A stretch of 64,000 nt of DNA from Bacteroidales bacterium WCE2008 (GTDB lineage: Bacteria > Bacteroidota > Bacteroidia > Bacteroidales > UBA932): NCBI GenBank assembly GCA_900167925.1, contig FUZM01000002.1, forward strand, positions 124,001-188,000. Direction: 5' to 3'. Position 1 is the first letter of the stretch, and every line of letters begins with the position of its first letter. Positions 36,237-44,891 of the stretch are shown here, in pieces. Made by a program: the position numbers and the translations under genes. The notes under the pieces are model-generated. The model made no database searches. It saw only the letters and a list, made by a program, of their open reading frames with translations, and was not told where the DNA came from.

Positions 36237-37042
36237 TTCTTTCTTCCAGTATAATGGTCCATAACTGTATAAAGGCCGAAAAGATGGCCGAAGAACGGGT
36301 CAAACAACCTGAAAGGGAAGATTCCCTGCATCAGCCTTATGAAGTGGAATCCGAAAGGAATTCCGATGAAGATGCGGTTCTTTTCGATGGCCCTGATAGT
36401 CTTGGCTGCCACTTTCTCCGGTTTCTGGATCTTGAATACCTTCGAACGGATGCCCTCGAACATTCCGGTATTGATGAAATACGGGGCCATGGTCGTGACT
36501 TTCACCGGTATGCGGGCCTCTTCGAGCTCGATGCGCATGGATTCGGACCAGCCAATCGCAGCCCACTTGCTGGCCGCATATATGGACATTTTCGGCATTG
36601 CCAGCATTCCGCCGGCCGATGTGATGTTGCAGATATGGCCCTTCCCTGCCGAGATCATGTCTCCAATGACCCTGCGGGTCAGGAACATGGCTCCGTTGGT
36701 GTTGATGCCGATGGTCCTGCGGATGTCGTCGTCGCTCTGCTCGTAGAATGGCTTGTTGTTGGTTATGATTCCGGCGCAGTTGATAAGTATGTCGATCTTG
36801 CCGCAGGCAGCCTTGGTGGCCTCGAGGGCAGCGTCGAGAGACTGCGGGTCGGATATGTCAGCCTTGAAACCGGATACGTTTCCGAGAGTCGAGAACTCTT
36901 TGCATACAGCCTCTACAGCCGCTTCGTTGATATCCCAGATGACGAGCCTTGAAGCTCCTTTCTCGAGGGCGATGCGGCCCATTATCTTGCCTATTCCGGA
37001 GGCTGCTCCGGTGATCAATACAGTGTTTCCTTTGATTTTCAT
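36233..37042 (-). CDS. Short-chain dehydrogenase/reductase
   Basis: A 269-residue NAD(P)-dependent oxidoreductase of the classical SDR type. Cofactor motif TGAASGIG (11-18), Asp37 after the second strand (WDIN) suggesting NAD preference, NCAG (88-91), and the catalytic Ser142, Tyr155 and Lys159 (YAASK). The C-terminal part with FFGHLFGLYTVMDHYTGRKK resembles the retinol/long-chain alcohol dehydrogenase branch. It is first in a two-gene operon with the class 3 aldehyde dehydrogenase. Substrate is inferred to be a hydrophobic alcohol or ketone. Confidence 0.9.
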   Translation of the reverse strand: MKIKGNTVLITGAASGIGKIMGRIALEKGASRLVIWDINEAAVEAVCKEFSTLGNVSGFKADISDPQSLDAALEATKAACGKIDILINCAGIITNNKPFYEQSDDDIRRTIGINTNGAMFLTRRVIGDMISAGKGHICNITSAGGMLAMPKMSIYAASKWAAIGWSESMRIELEEARIPVKVTTMAPYFINTGMFEGIRSKVFKIQKPEKVAAKTIRAIEKNRIFIGIPFGFHFIRLMQGIFPFRLFDPFFGHLFGLYTVMDHYTGRKK

Positions 37043-37206
37043 TTGATTGGGTTTTAGTTCGTCTGCTTTTTTGCTTTAAACGAGAACAAATATAACAAAT
37101 TCCGCAGAAGTTTTCTTTTCGCAGGCCCTTAAATCGGATATAGAACAAAAAATGAATGTATATGGAGATTTTTTACTACTTTTGACGAATAAGACGTTAA
37201 AATACT

Positions 37207-38469
37207 ATGAAAAATATATTTCTGAAGAATATAATTCTGGGTGGCTTGCCTAAGGATATCCGTGTCTCTGACGGGCGTATAGGCAGCATCCGTCCGGCCG
37301 GTGAGCTCTCTCCCGAGACTGGCGAGGAAGTGCTCGACTGCACCGGAAAAGTAGCCATGCCGGGACTCATAAACATGCATACGCACGCCGGAATGTCGCT
37401 GATGCGAGGCATGCAGGAGGACGTGGTCTTCCATGACTGGATCAACAATATCTGGAAAATCGAGGCAAAGATAGACGCCGAATATGTCTATTGGGCCACC
37501 AAGGTGTCCGTGCTGGAGATGATAAGGACAGGGACCACCACCTACAACGACCATTACTGGTTCGCCTCCCATGCCCACAAGGCTGCTGCGGAACTTGGCC
37601 TGAGGCCTGTCGTCTCTTACGTGGTCATGGACCATGACAGCGAGGACATGGCTCTCCGCCAGAAAGAAGAATGCCAGAAACTATACGAGGAATCCCTCGG
37701 CTGGAAGGACGGCTCGAAGTTCGAGATGGGCTTCCACGCCATCTATTCAGTGAGCGAGCCTATGATCCTCTGGGCCGCCGAATTCGCCCGCGAGCATGGC
37801 CTGACCCTGCATTTCCACCTCTCAGAGACTGAGCAGGAGATCATTGACTGCAAGGCTGCGCACGGCGGACTCTCCCCTGTCGAATACCTGGACCGCCTCG
37901 GGGTTCTCGGCGACTATTGCATCGCCGCGCACACCCTCTGGCTATCCGACAACGATATCCGGATCCTCGGAGAAAGAAAGGTCAACTGCGTGCACAACAT
38001 AAACTCCAACCTCAAGCTTGCCAGCGGCTACAAGTTCATGTACAATGAGCTCCGCGACGCCGGGGCAAATGTCTGCATGGGCACCGACGGCTGCGCATCT
38101 TCCAACAATCTCGACATACTCGAGGCCATGAAGACCTCGGCAATGGTGCAGAAGGGATGGAGGAAGGACCCTAAGGCATGGCCTCTCAACGAGCTCATCG
38201 AGACTGCCACTGTCAACGGAGCGAAGGCGCTCAGGCTTGATACCGGAGTCATAGAGGAAGGAAAGCTCGCCGACATCCTGGTGATCGACCCGGGCAATTC
38301 GTTCTTCCTGTCCCCTGGCACGTTCCTTGCCAACTTTGTATATTCAGCCCACAGCGACTGCATAGATTCAGTAATAGCCGGAGGCCGCCTCGTGATGAAG
38401 AACAAGGTGATCGAAGGAGAAAAGGAAATACTTGAGAACGCACGCAAAGTGCTTTCTGAACTTATATAA
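37207..38469 (+). CDS. Amidohydrolase of the 5-methylthioadenosine/S-adenosylhomocysteine deaminase family
   Basis: A 420-residue TIM-barrel metal hydrolase. The metal site is visible: MPGLINMHTHAG (HxH, about 56-67), LHFHLSETEQE, a further His in AAHTLW, and CMGTDGCASSNNLD with the catalytic Asp. Those residues and the FHDWI segment match the MtaD/SsnA/TrzF group, which deaminates adenosyl compounds to inosyl compounds. Sixteen bases downstream is a purine nucleoside phosphorylase gene, supporting a nucleoside-salvage role over guanine or atrazine-type substrates. A TACTTTTG -7-like box lies at 37177-37184. Confidence 0.87.
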   Translation: MKNIFLKNIILGGLPKDIRVSDGRIGSIRPAGELSPETGEEVLDCTGKVAMPGLINMHTHAGMSLMRGMQEDVVFHDWINNIWKIEAKIDAEYVYWATKVSVLEMIRTGTTTYNDHYWFASHAHKAAAELGLRPVVSYVVMDHDSEDMALRQKEECQKLYEESLGWKDGSKFEMGFHAIYSVSEPMILWAAEFAREHGLTLHFHLSETEQEIIDCKAAHGGLSPVEYLDRLGVLGDYCIAAHTLWLSDNDIRILGERKVNCVHNINSNLKLASGYKFMYNELRDAGANVCMGTDGCASSNNLDILEAMKTSAMVQKGWRKDPKAWPLNELIETATVNGAKALRLDTGVIEEGKLADILVIDPGNSFFLSPGTFLANFVYSAHSDCIDSVIAGGRLVMKNKVIEGEKEILENARKVLSELI

Positions 38470-38485
38470 TTATAACAGTTGAATT

Positions 38486-39319
38486 ATGGACCAGAGACTT
38501 GAAAAGATCTACCAGGCAGGCAATTATGTCAAGGGCATATTGGCCTCCTCGGGAAAACAGCCTGAAGTCGGCGTCATCCTCGGAAGCGGCCTCGGACTTC
38601 TGGCAGACCAGATAAAGAACCCAGTTACAATCCCTTACCGCGAGATCCCGGGCTTCCCGGTATCCACAGCTCTCGGACACAAGGGCAATTTCATAATCGG
38701 CGAGCTTGGCGGCAAGACCGTGATCGCCATGCAGGGCCGAATCCACTACTATGAGGGCTATCCGATGGAGATGGTCACTCTCCCTGTGCGCGTGATGAAA
38801 TACATCGGAATCAAATACCTGTTCGTGTCAAACGCAGCCGGCGGAGTGAACTTCGACTTCCATGTCGGAGACCTCATGATCATCAGGGACCACATCAACC
38901 AGCTCCCTAACCCGCTCATCGGCCCTAATCTCGACGAATTCGGCCCTCGTTTCCCTGACATGACCCGCCCGTACGACCTCGGTCTCATCAAGATGGCCAA
39001 GGAAATCGCCAAGGAATGCGGAATCGACCTCAAGGAAGGAGTATATTTCGGCGGCACAGGCCCTACTTACGAGACACCGTCGGAGTATAAATATATCCGT
39101 ATCATCGGCGGCGACGCTACCGGCATGTCCACCATTCCGGAGGTAATCGTCGCAAGGCACGCCGACATCCCGGTATTCGGAATGTCAGTGATTACCAACG
39201 AGGCCCACGATGATTATTCTGAGGATTATGTAAATGACGGAGACGACGTCATCCAGGCAGCAAACGCCGCTGCCAACAAGATGTGCACGATATTCTCCAA
39301 GCTGATAGAAAGGCTCTAA
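38486..39319 (+). CDS. Purine nucleoside phosphorylase (trimeric, inosine/guanosine type)
   Basis: A 277-residue cytosolic phosphorylase that splits purine nucleosides with phosphate into base and ribose-1-phosphate. Motifs: [12 protein letters not shown] (phosphate loop, about 29-40), [11 protein letters not shown], the NAAGGVN signature, [14 protein letters not shown] (purine site) and [12 protein letters not shown], and a terminal VITNEA. These fit the low-molecular-mass trimeric family. It is second in an operon with the deaminase and convergent (4-base overlap) with the CNNM-like gene. A methylthioadenosine phosphorylase is the alternative, but the context favours PNP. Confidence 0.93.
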   Translation: MDQRLEKIYQAGNYVKGILASSGKQPEVGVILGSGLGLLADQIKNPVTIPYREIPGFPVSTALGHKGNFIIGELGGKTVIAMQGRIHYYEGYPMEMVTLPVRVMKYIGIKYLFVSNAAGGVNFDFHVGDLMIIRDHINQLPNPLIGPNLDEFGPRFPDMTRPYDLGLIKMAKEIAKECGIDLKEGVYFGGTGPTYETPSEYKYIRIIGGDATGMSTIPEVIVARHADIPVFGMSVITNEAHDDYSEDYVNDGDDVIQAANAAANKMCTIFSKLIERL

Positions 39320-40416
39320 GCCTCAGTTTCGGTTTCTTCTCGTCCCGGATTGTCGGAGTCAGAATCTTCGAAGTCCGGGATTGTTATGTTGTACTGTTTC
39401 ATGCGCTGCTGCCAGCGTTCCCTGGCATACTGCTGCATGTCCGTGACGGTGTCGCTCTCGTCGATGATCTCCATGCCCATGATGGTCTCGATGATGTCCT
39501 CGAGGGTAATCAGGCCCTGGAATGAGCCGTATTCGTCAATTATGACTCCGATCTGGTCCCTTGTCTTCAGCAGAGACTCCCAGATGTCGCTGACGGAAGT
39601 CTCCTCGTTGAATGAGCGTATTTCGCGCTTGATGTCTTTCAGGGTTACGTCAAACTTGTCCTCGGCAAGCTTTTCGAGCACGTCATACCTGTGCACATAG
39701 CCAGTTATGAATTCCGGGGAATCGCTGTAGACCGGTATCCTGGAGTAGTGGGACAGGGCTTCCTCCTTGTAGAACTTCCTCAGAGTCATCTTTTCCGGTG
39801 CTATGGCTGCCACTACCCTCGGAGTCATCACATCATAAGCCTTGATGTCGTCGAGCTTTATTATGTTCTGGATAACCTTGTTCTCGCTCTTGTCGAAGAC
39901 GCCTTCTTCCTCGCCTATGTTGGCCATTGCGGATACCTCTTCCCTGCTTATGGACACATCTGCTTCTTCCTTCTCGAACAGTCTAGTGAGAAACTCGATG
40001 AGCACGACGAGAGGATACATGATTATGACAAGGAAGTTCATTACGTTGGCAAGCCAGAGGAGGCCTTTCCAGCGGGACGTGCCGATGGTCTTAGGAATGA
40101 TTTCCGAGAACACCAGGATCAGTATCGTCATTATGGCGGACACTAGCCCGAACCATTCGCTTCCGAAGATTATCGTGGCCTGGCGGCCGACTCCCGCTGC
40201 ACCGATAGTGTTGGCTATGGTGTTCAGGGAAAGGATAGCCGCTATCGGCCTGTCTATGTTCTGCTTAAGCTTGTTGAATCTTGCTGCGTCCTTGCTTCCT
40301 TCCTCCTCCCTCATGGTGATATAGGAAAAAGGGGTGGACATAAGAGTGGATTCGAGCAGCGAACACAGGAATGAGATCGCCATCGCTCCGAGCAAGAAAA
40401 GAAGTAATAGTGACAT
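39316..40416 (-). CDS. CNNM/HlyC-CorC family membrane protein with CBS pair
   Basis: A 366-residue inner-membrane protein. The N-terminal DUF21/CNNM domain has an amphipathic helix and three to four membrane helices (residues about 1-150, with [15 protein letters not shown] and [17 protein letters not shown], the family signature). A tandem CBS pair follows (about 195-325, [14 protein letters not shown] and [25 protein letters not shown]). The C-terminal CorC/HlyC transporter-associated domain is absent. The family is linked to Mg/Na efflux; the CBS pair would sense adenine nucleotides. It is 4 bases downstream of nadE on the same strand. Confidence 0.9.
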   Translation of the reverse strand: MSLLLLFLLGAMAISFLCSLLESTLMSTPFSYITMREEEGSKDAARFNKLKQNIDRPIAAILSLNTIANTIGAAGVGRQATIIFGSEWFGLVSAIMTILILVFSEIIPKTIGTSRWKGLLWLANVMNFLVIIMYPLVVLIEFLTRLFEKEEADVSISREEVSAMANIGEEEGVFDKSENKVIQNIIKLDDIKAYDVMTPRVVAAIAPEKMTLRKFYKEEALSHYSRIPVYSDSPEFITGYVHRYDVLEKLAEDKFDVTLKDIKREIRSFNEETSVSDIWESLLKTRDQIGVIIDEYGSFQGLITLEDIIETIMGMEIIDESDTVTDMQQYARERWQQRMKQYNITIPDFEDSDSDNPGREETETEA

Positions 40417-40420
40417 AAAG

Positions 40421-42394
40421 TTACTTTAAATTATCAATCCAGAGGGCCACTTTTGCGTCCGAAGGCATCCTCCAGTCCCCTCTCGGACTCAGAGTTACCG
40501 AACCCACCTTAGGGCCGTCCGGCAGGCAGCTTCGCTTGAACTGCTGGCTGAAGAACCTCCAGTAGAACTTACGCAGCCATTTCTTTATGGTCTCGTCGTC
40601 ATATGTCTTTCCGAAGGCCTTGCGGGAGAGGAAGAAGACCTTCTCCGGCGCATAGCCGAAGCGGAAGAAATTGTACAGGAAGAAGTCATGCAGCTCGTAC
40701 GGGCCGACCAGGTCCTCGGTCTTCTGCTTGATGTTGCCATTCTCGTCGGCTGGGGTGAGTTCAGGGCTGATCGGCGTGTCGACGACGTCGAGGAGGATGT
40801 CCTTAGCGCTGCGGCCGGATACGGAACCTTCTCCGAAATGAGTCTTTGCAGCCCATTCCACGAGGTATTTCACAAGAGTCTTAGGTATGCTTGAGTTGAC
40901 TCCGTACATGCTCATGTGGTCGCCGTTATACGTAGCCCAGCCGAGGGCCAGCTCAGAGAGGTCTCCAGTGCCCACTACGATGCCGTTTTCCTTGTTTGCG
41001 ATGTCCATGAGCAGCTGGGTGCGCTCCCTTGCCTGGGAATTCTCGTATGTGACGTCGTGATTCTCGATATCCTGGCCGATGTCGCTGAAATGCTGTTTGA
41101 CGGCCGGCACGATCGATATTTCACGGTTGGTGATGCCGAGGGCCGTCATCAGGTCGACGGCATTGTGATAAGTCCTGTCGGTGGTACCGAAGCCAGGCAT
41201 CGTGACACCTATGATCCCCTTCCTGTCCAGTCCGAGCTTGTCGAAGGCAAGTACGGTGATAAGCAGGGCCAGAGTGCTGTCCAGACCGCCTGAGATGCCG
41301 ATAACGGCAGTCTTGCTGCCGATATGCTCCAGCCTTGAAGCAAGGCCGAGAACCTGGATGGAAGTGATTTCGCGGGCTCTGCGGTCGATCTCCTCAGGGT
41401 TGCCTCCCGGGACGAACGGATGGGCCTCGACATGACGGTACAGCTTCTTCTCGAAGTCGGTGCCGGCATCGTTGCCGAGCCTTACGATCTTGTAGTCAGA
41501 CCTGTAGGCGGTGGAAGGAGTGCCGTCCGGTGCGACTGCGCCGAAGGTATTCTCCTTCTGGCGGAGCACGTCGAGCTTCTCCAGGTCCACGTCAGCCACT
41601 ATCATGCTGCTTTCAGTCTTGAATCTCTCGTTCTCGGCAAGCAGGGTTCCGTTCTCATAGATCAGGGACGAGCCTGCATATACGAGGTCCTGGGTGGACT
41701 CTCCGAAGCCGCAGGAGCTGTATACATAAGCCGAGATGGTCCTTGCGCTCTGGTTGTCGACAAGGCTCTTCCTGTATGAATGTTTCATCAGGACCTCGTT
41801 GCTGGCGGACAGGTTCAGTATTATGTTCGCGCCGGCCAGCGCATGGAACGAAGACGGCGGGACAGGAGTCCATACGTCCTCGCAGATCTCGACGGCAAAC
41901 CGTGCGTTGCCGATATAGAATATCTGGCTTGGAGAGACCGTGACTTCTTCGCCGGCATAGCATATTTCGGCCGGATTTCTCATGAAATCTTCGCCGCTTG
42001 CGAACCATCTGGTCTCATAGAACTCATCATACGACGGCAGGAACACTTTTGGAACTATTCCTTTAATTGAGCCGTCATAAACGACTGCGGCGCAATTATA
42101 TAATCTTCCAGTAATCCTGATTGGGACGCCTATGGCCACGGCCATTCCGGTGCCTTTCGTGGCAAGGGCTACGGCCTTGACTCCCCTCTCGGCTTCTTCG
42201 ATCATGAACTGCTGGCCGAAGAGGTCTGCGCAGGTGTATCCGGTAACGGACAATTCAGGAAAAGCAAGAAGGGACACGGAATCCCTCCTTGCTTTCTGTA
42301 TCATCGAGATTATCTCGTTTATGTTGAATTCTATGTCTGCGACCTTCACTCTCGGGGAGGCGGCAGCGACACGTATGAATCCGAAATTTTCCAT
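40421..42394 (-). CDS. nadE: Glutamine-dependent NAD+ synthetase
   Basis: A 657-residue two-domain enzyme that amidates nicotinate adenine dinucleotide to NAD+. The N-terminal nitrilase-like glutaminase (about 5-300) shows the Glu-Lys-Cys triad: LLAFPELSVTGYT, KVFLPSYDEFYE and FAVEICEDVW. The C-terminal ATP-pyrophosphatase domain (about 340-640) has the GISGGLDSTLAL loop, YMNS-like SMYGVNSSIPKT and SPELTP. Length and order are those of the long NadE form found in Bacteroidota. A TATATTTG -7-like element on the minus strand (plus 42415-42422) lies just upstream; gdhA precedes it on the same strand. Confidence 0.96.
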   Translation of the reverse strand: MENFGFIRVAAASPRVKVADIEFNINEIISMIQKARRDSVSLLAFPELSVTGYTCADLFGQQFMIEEAERGVKAVALATKGTGMAVAIGVPIRITGRLYNCAAVVYDGSIKGIVPKVFLPSYDEFYETRWFASGEDFMRNPAEICYAGEEVTVSPSQIFYIGNARFAVEICEDVWTPVPPSSFHALAGANIILNLSASNEVLMKHSYRKSLVDNQSARTISAYVYSSCGFGESTQDLVYAGSSLIYENGTLLAENERFKTESSMIVADVDLEKLDVLRQKENTFGAVAPDGTPSTAYRSDYKIVRLGNDAGTDFEKKLYRHVEAHPFVPGGNPEEIDRRAREITSIQVLGLASRLEHIGSKTAVIGISGGLDSTLALLITVLAFDKLGLDRKGIIGVTMPGFGTTDRTYHNAVDLMTALGITNREISIVPAVKQHFSDIGQDIENHDVTYENSQARERTQLLMDIANKENGIVVGTGDLSELALGWATYNGDHMSMYGVNSSIPKTLVKYLVEWAAKTHFGEGSVSGRSAKDILLDVVDTPISPELTPADENGNIKQKTEDLVGPYELHDFFLYNFFRFGYAPEKVFFLSRKAFGKTYDDETIKKWLRKFYWRFFSQQFKRSCLPDGPKVGSVTLSPRGDWRMPSDAKVALWIDNLK

Positions 42395-42459
42395 CAGCTA
42401 ACTTATTATATGCACAAATATAATAAATATTGCCGATTATCGGAGATGTTCAGGATTTT

Positions 42460-43815
42460 TTAGACGAGTCCCTGGTCTGCCATGGCATCGGCAACCTTGA
42501 TGAAGCCGGCGATGTTGGCGCCCTTTACATAGTTGATATAGCCGTCAGCCTCGGTACCATATTTCAGGCAGGCTGCGTGGATGTCAGACATGATCCTGTG
42601 GAGCTGCGCGTCAACCTCTTCTGCCGTCCATTTCTGGCGGATCGAGTTCTGAGTCATCTCGAGACCGGAGGTTGCTACGCCGCCGGCATTGGATGCCTTG
42701 CCCGGAGAGTAAAGGAGCTTGGCTTCCTGGAAGATTGCGATTGCTTCAGGAGTGGTAGGCATGTTTGCGCCTTCAGCCACGCACCAGCAACCGTTCTCGA
42801 CGAGTTTCTTGGCATCTGCTGCCTCGATCTCGTTCTGCGTCGCGCATGGGAGGGCGATGTCGCACGGAACACCCCATGGACGCTCGTCAGGGAAGTATTT
42901 TGCCTTTGGATATTTGTTTACATATTCTTTGATACGGCCGCGCTGTACGTTCTTGAGCTGGAATACATAAGCCAGCTTCTCCTCGTCGAGACCTTCCGGA
43001 TCATATACATATCCGTTAGAATCTGAAAGTGTAACGACTTTTGCGCCGAGTCTCATCGCTTTCTGGGCTGCGTACTGGGCAACGTTTCCGGAACCTGAGA
43101 TCAGCACGGTCTGTCCCTTGAAGGATTTGCCCCTGGTGGCGAGCATCTGCTCAGTAAAGTAGCAGAGTCCGTAGCCTGTGGCCTCAGGACGGAGGCGGCT
43201 GCCGCCCCATGCCTGACCCTTGCCTGTAAGGGTACCGGTAAACTCGTCACGGAGTCTCTTGTACTGTCCGAAGAGGAAACCGATCTCTCTTCCTCCAACG
43301 CCGATATCTCCTGCAGGAACGTCGGTATCCTGACCGATATGTCTCTGGAGCTCAGTCATGAAACTCTGGCAGAAACGCATGACCTCATTGTCGGACTTGC
43401 CCCTTGGGTTGAAGTCTGAACCACCCTTACCACCGCCCATAGGGAGGGTTGTAAGGCTGTTTTTGAAGGTCTGCTCGAATGCGAGGAACTTCATGATGCT
43501 GAGATTGACGCTGGCGTGGAAACGGATACCGCCCTTGTATGGGCCGAGTGCGCTGTTCATCTGTACGCGGAAACCTCTGTTGATGTGGATTTCTCCCTCA
43601 TCGTCCATCCATGGGACACGGAACATGATCACCCTTTCAGGCTCGACCATTCTTTCCATGATTTTGAGATCCATGAGATAAGGATTTTCGGTGATGTAAG
43701 GAGCTACGCTTTCAACGACTTCGCGTACAGCCTGAAGAAATTCTTTCTCGCCCGGATTCTTGGCGGTTACATCGGCCATGAAGCGGTCAATGTAGTTCTG
43801 TGTAAAATTGTCCAT
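42460..43815 (-). CDS. gdhA: NADP-type glutamate dehydrogenase
   Basis: A 451-residue hexameric dehydrogenase that interconverts 2-oxoglutarate plus ammonia and glutamate, the main ammonia-assimilating enzyme in many gut Bacteroidales. Motifs: LGPYKGGIRFH with the substrate-binding Lys region, LPMGGGKGGSDFNPRGKSD with the catalytic Lys, the dinucleotide fold ISGSGNVAQYAAQKA, and ALPCATQNEI. Size (about 450) fits the GdhA hexamer class. The 257 bases upstream, up to the next gene, hold an AT-rich region with no evident gene and the 44016-44047 promoter of the opposite strand. Confidence 0.96.
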   Translation of the reverse strand: MDNFTQNYIDRFMADVTAKNPGEKEFLQAVREVVESVAPYITENPYLMDLKIMERMVEPERVIMFRVPWMDDEGEIHINRGFRVQMNSALGPYKGGIRFHASVNLSIMKFLAFEQTFKNSLTTLPMGGGKGGSDFNPRGKSDNEVMRFCQSFMTELQRHIGQDTDVPAGDIGVGGREIGFLFGQYKRLRDEFTGTLTGKGQAWGGSRLRPEATGYGLCYFTEQMLATRGKSFKGQTVLISGSGNVAQYAAQKAMRLGAKVVTLSDSNGYVYDPEGLDEEKLAYVFQLKNVQRGRIKEYVNKYPKAKYFPDERPWGVPCDIALPCATQNEIEAADAKKLVENGCWCVAEGANMPTTPEAIAIFQEAKLLYSPGKASNAGGVATSGLEMTQNSIRQKWTAEEVDAQLHRIMSDIHAACLKYGTEADGYINYVKGANIAGFIKVADAMADQGLV

Positions 43816-44015
43816 AACGTCATTTGTTTAGTTCGAATTCACACAAAAGTAATACTTTTTTCGTATTCTGTATGCATTTAAACCATGTTTTTGCAGAATT
43901 TTTTTACTATAACGTTTCAATCCGTAATCTATAACGTTTCAACATCTTCAGGCCATCGCCGGTTTGGAGCCGGGCCGACAGTTTTTTAATATAAATAGGT
44001 TATTATTTACAATCT

Positions 44016-44047
44016 TTTGGTTTGAATCGTAAATTTTGTTATATTTG
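44016..44047 (+). promoter_or_regulatory. Bacteroidota-type promoter for the zapA operon
   Basis: TTTG (44016-44019) and TATATTTG (44040-44047) are 20 bases apart, matching the TTTG-N19/20-TAnnTTTG layout, 25 bases before the ATG of the coiled-coil gene. Confidence 0.75.
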
Positions 44048-44072
44048 CGTAGATTTGGTGGACAGGAAGATT

Positions 44073-44345
44073 ATGCTTGAAGATTTAAGAAACGAAATCC
44101 GGCAGCTGATTGCCCTCTACGAGAACGAAAAGCATGCAAAACAGAAACTTGCGGCTGAACTCGCAGAGTGCAGAATCGACCTGGAAGCTGACAAGAATAA
44201 GATTGCTGAACTTGAAAGACAGGTGGACAATCTGAAGTTGAAACAGGCTTTCAATTCTCCGGTCGAGGGTGATTCCGAGGCCAAGGAGAAGATAGAGAAG
44301 ATGATACGTCAGTTGGACAAGTGTATTGCCCAGCTCGAACAATAG
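44073..44345 (+). CDS. Small coiled-coil protein encoded before zapA
   Basis: A 90-residue, highly charged protein that is almost one continuous coiled coil (QLIALYENEKHAKQKLAAEL, then heptads through AELERQVDNLKLKQ), with a break around SPVEGDSEAK and a short terminal coil. A TTG at 44022 opens the frame earlier but lies inside the promoter, so the ATG at 44073 is chosen. It sits 10 bases before zapA in the same transcript. Function is unknown; position suggests a partner in division-site assembly, in the way ZapB and ZapA act together in other bacteria. That is inference. Confidence 0.7.
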   Translation: MLEDLRNEIRQLIALYENEKHAKQKLAAELAECRIDLEADKNKIAELERQVDNLKLKQAFNSPVEGDSEAKEKIEKMIRQLDKCIAQLEQ

Positions 44346-44355
44346 AAGCGCACGC

Positions 44356-44643
44356 ATGGACCAGAGCATTACGATCAGGATCGCAGACAAGACCTTTTCG
44401 CTTACCGCAAAGACACCGGAATCCGAAGAGATCATACGTATTGCGGCAGATTCGGTCAATCGCAAGGTCGATGCTTATACGCAGAAATTCCCTACCAAAG
44501 GTCTGACCGATATTCTTTCATTCGTCGCTCTTAACGGGGCTATCAACGAAGTGACCCTGCAGCGCAAGATGAAAGGAATGAATGCAGATATCGAATCTCT
44601 TCAGAACGACATCCAAGCCTATCTGAAGAATGAAGACAAATAG
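44356..44643 (+). CDS. zapA: Cell division protein ZapA
   Basis: A 95-residue FtsZ-bundling protein. The N-terminal beta-hairpin (ITIRIADKTFSLTAKTPESE) and the following SVNRKVDAYTQKFP helix match ZapA, and the C-terminal helix forms the expected coiled coil (NEVTLQRKMKGMNADIESLQ). The ATG at 44356 gives the conserved start; the open frame begins 30 bases earlier. Its stop codon TAG (44641-44643) overlaps the first bases of the RNA stem that starts at 44642. Confidence 0.85.
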   Translation: MDQSITIRIADKTFSLTAKTPESEEIIRIAADSVNRKVDAYTQKFPTKGLTDILSFVALNGAINEVTLQRKMKGMNADIESLQNDIQAYLKNEDK

Positions 44644-44824
44644 CCGTTGACTCCTTGAGGCTGAAAACAACAGGTTCTTTTGAACAGAGTAACTTGTGCC
44701 GGGGATGGCGGGCCTATTTTACCCTTTGGGGATTCCGCATTGCGGGACGGAGGATTACTGAACCGGCGCAGAGCTCAAATCTTTTTTATAGAGATTTTTC
44801 TGACCGATAGTCAACGGCTTTTTC
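44642..44824 (+). ncRNA. ssrS: Probable 6S RNA
   Basis: About 180 bases closed by a perfect 11-base terminal stem, AGCCGTTGACT (44642-44652) with AGTCAACGGCT (44809-44819), followed by a T-rich tail. Inside are an imperfectly paired, elongated interior with an apical hairpin (TCCGCA with TGCGGGA near 44732). No ORF explains the stretch. A closed long rod with an open middle, about 180 bases, directly after zapA is how 6S RNA is placed in enterobacteria; in Bacteroidales 6S relatives are known but poorly conserved in sequence. The call rests on structure and position. Role if correct: binding sigma-70-type RNA polymerase in slow growth. Confidence 0.65.
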
Positions 44825-44830
44825 TTATTA

Positions 44831-44865
44831 ATGTCAGCGAACTGATGTCCGCTGGCATTTTTTTT
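44831..44865 (+). terminator. Strong terminator between the 6S-like RNA and rny
   Basis: ATGTCAGCG (44831-44839) pairs with CGCTGGCAT (44850-44858) with one G-T pair, followed by an eight-T run. Confidence 0.9.
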
Positions 44866-44891
44866 ATTGGGCTATTATAACACTATTATAT

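Noticed and set aside
44642-44824. Riboswitch for rny
   Set aside because: A strong terminator separates it from rny without a visible antiterminator, and the closed 180-base rod fits 6S better.
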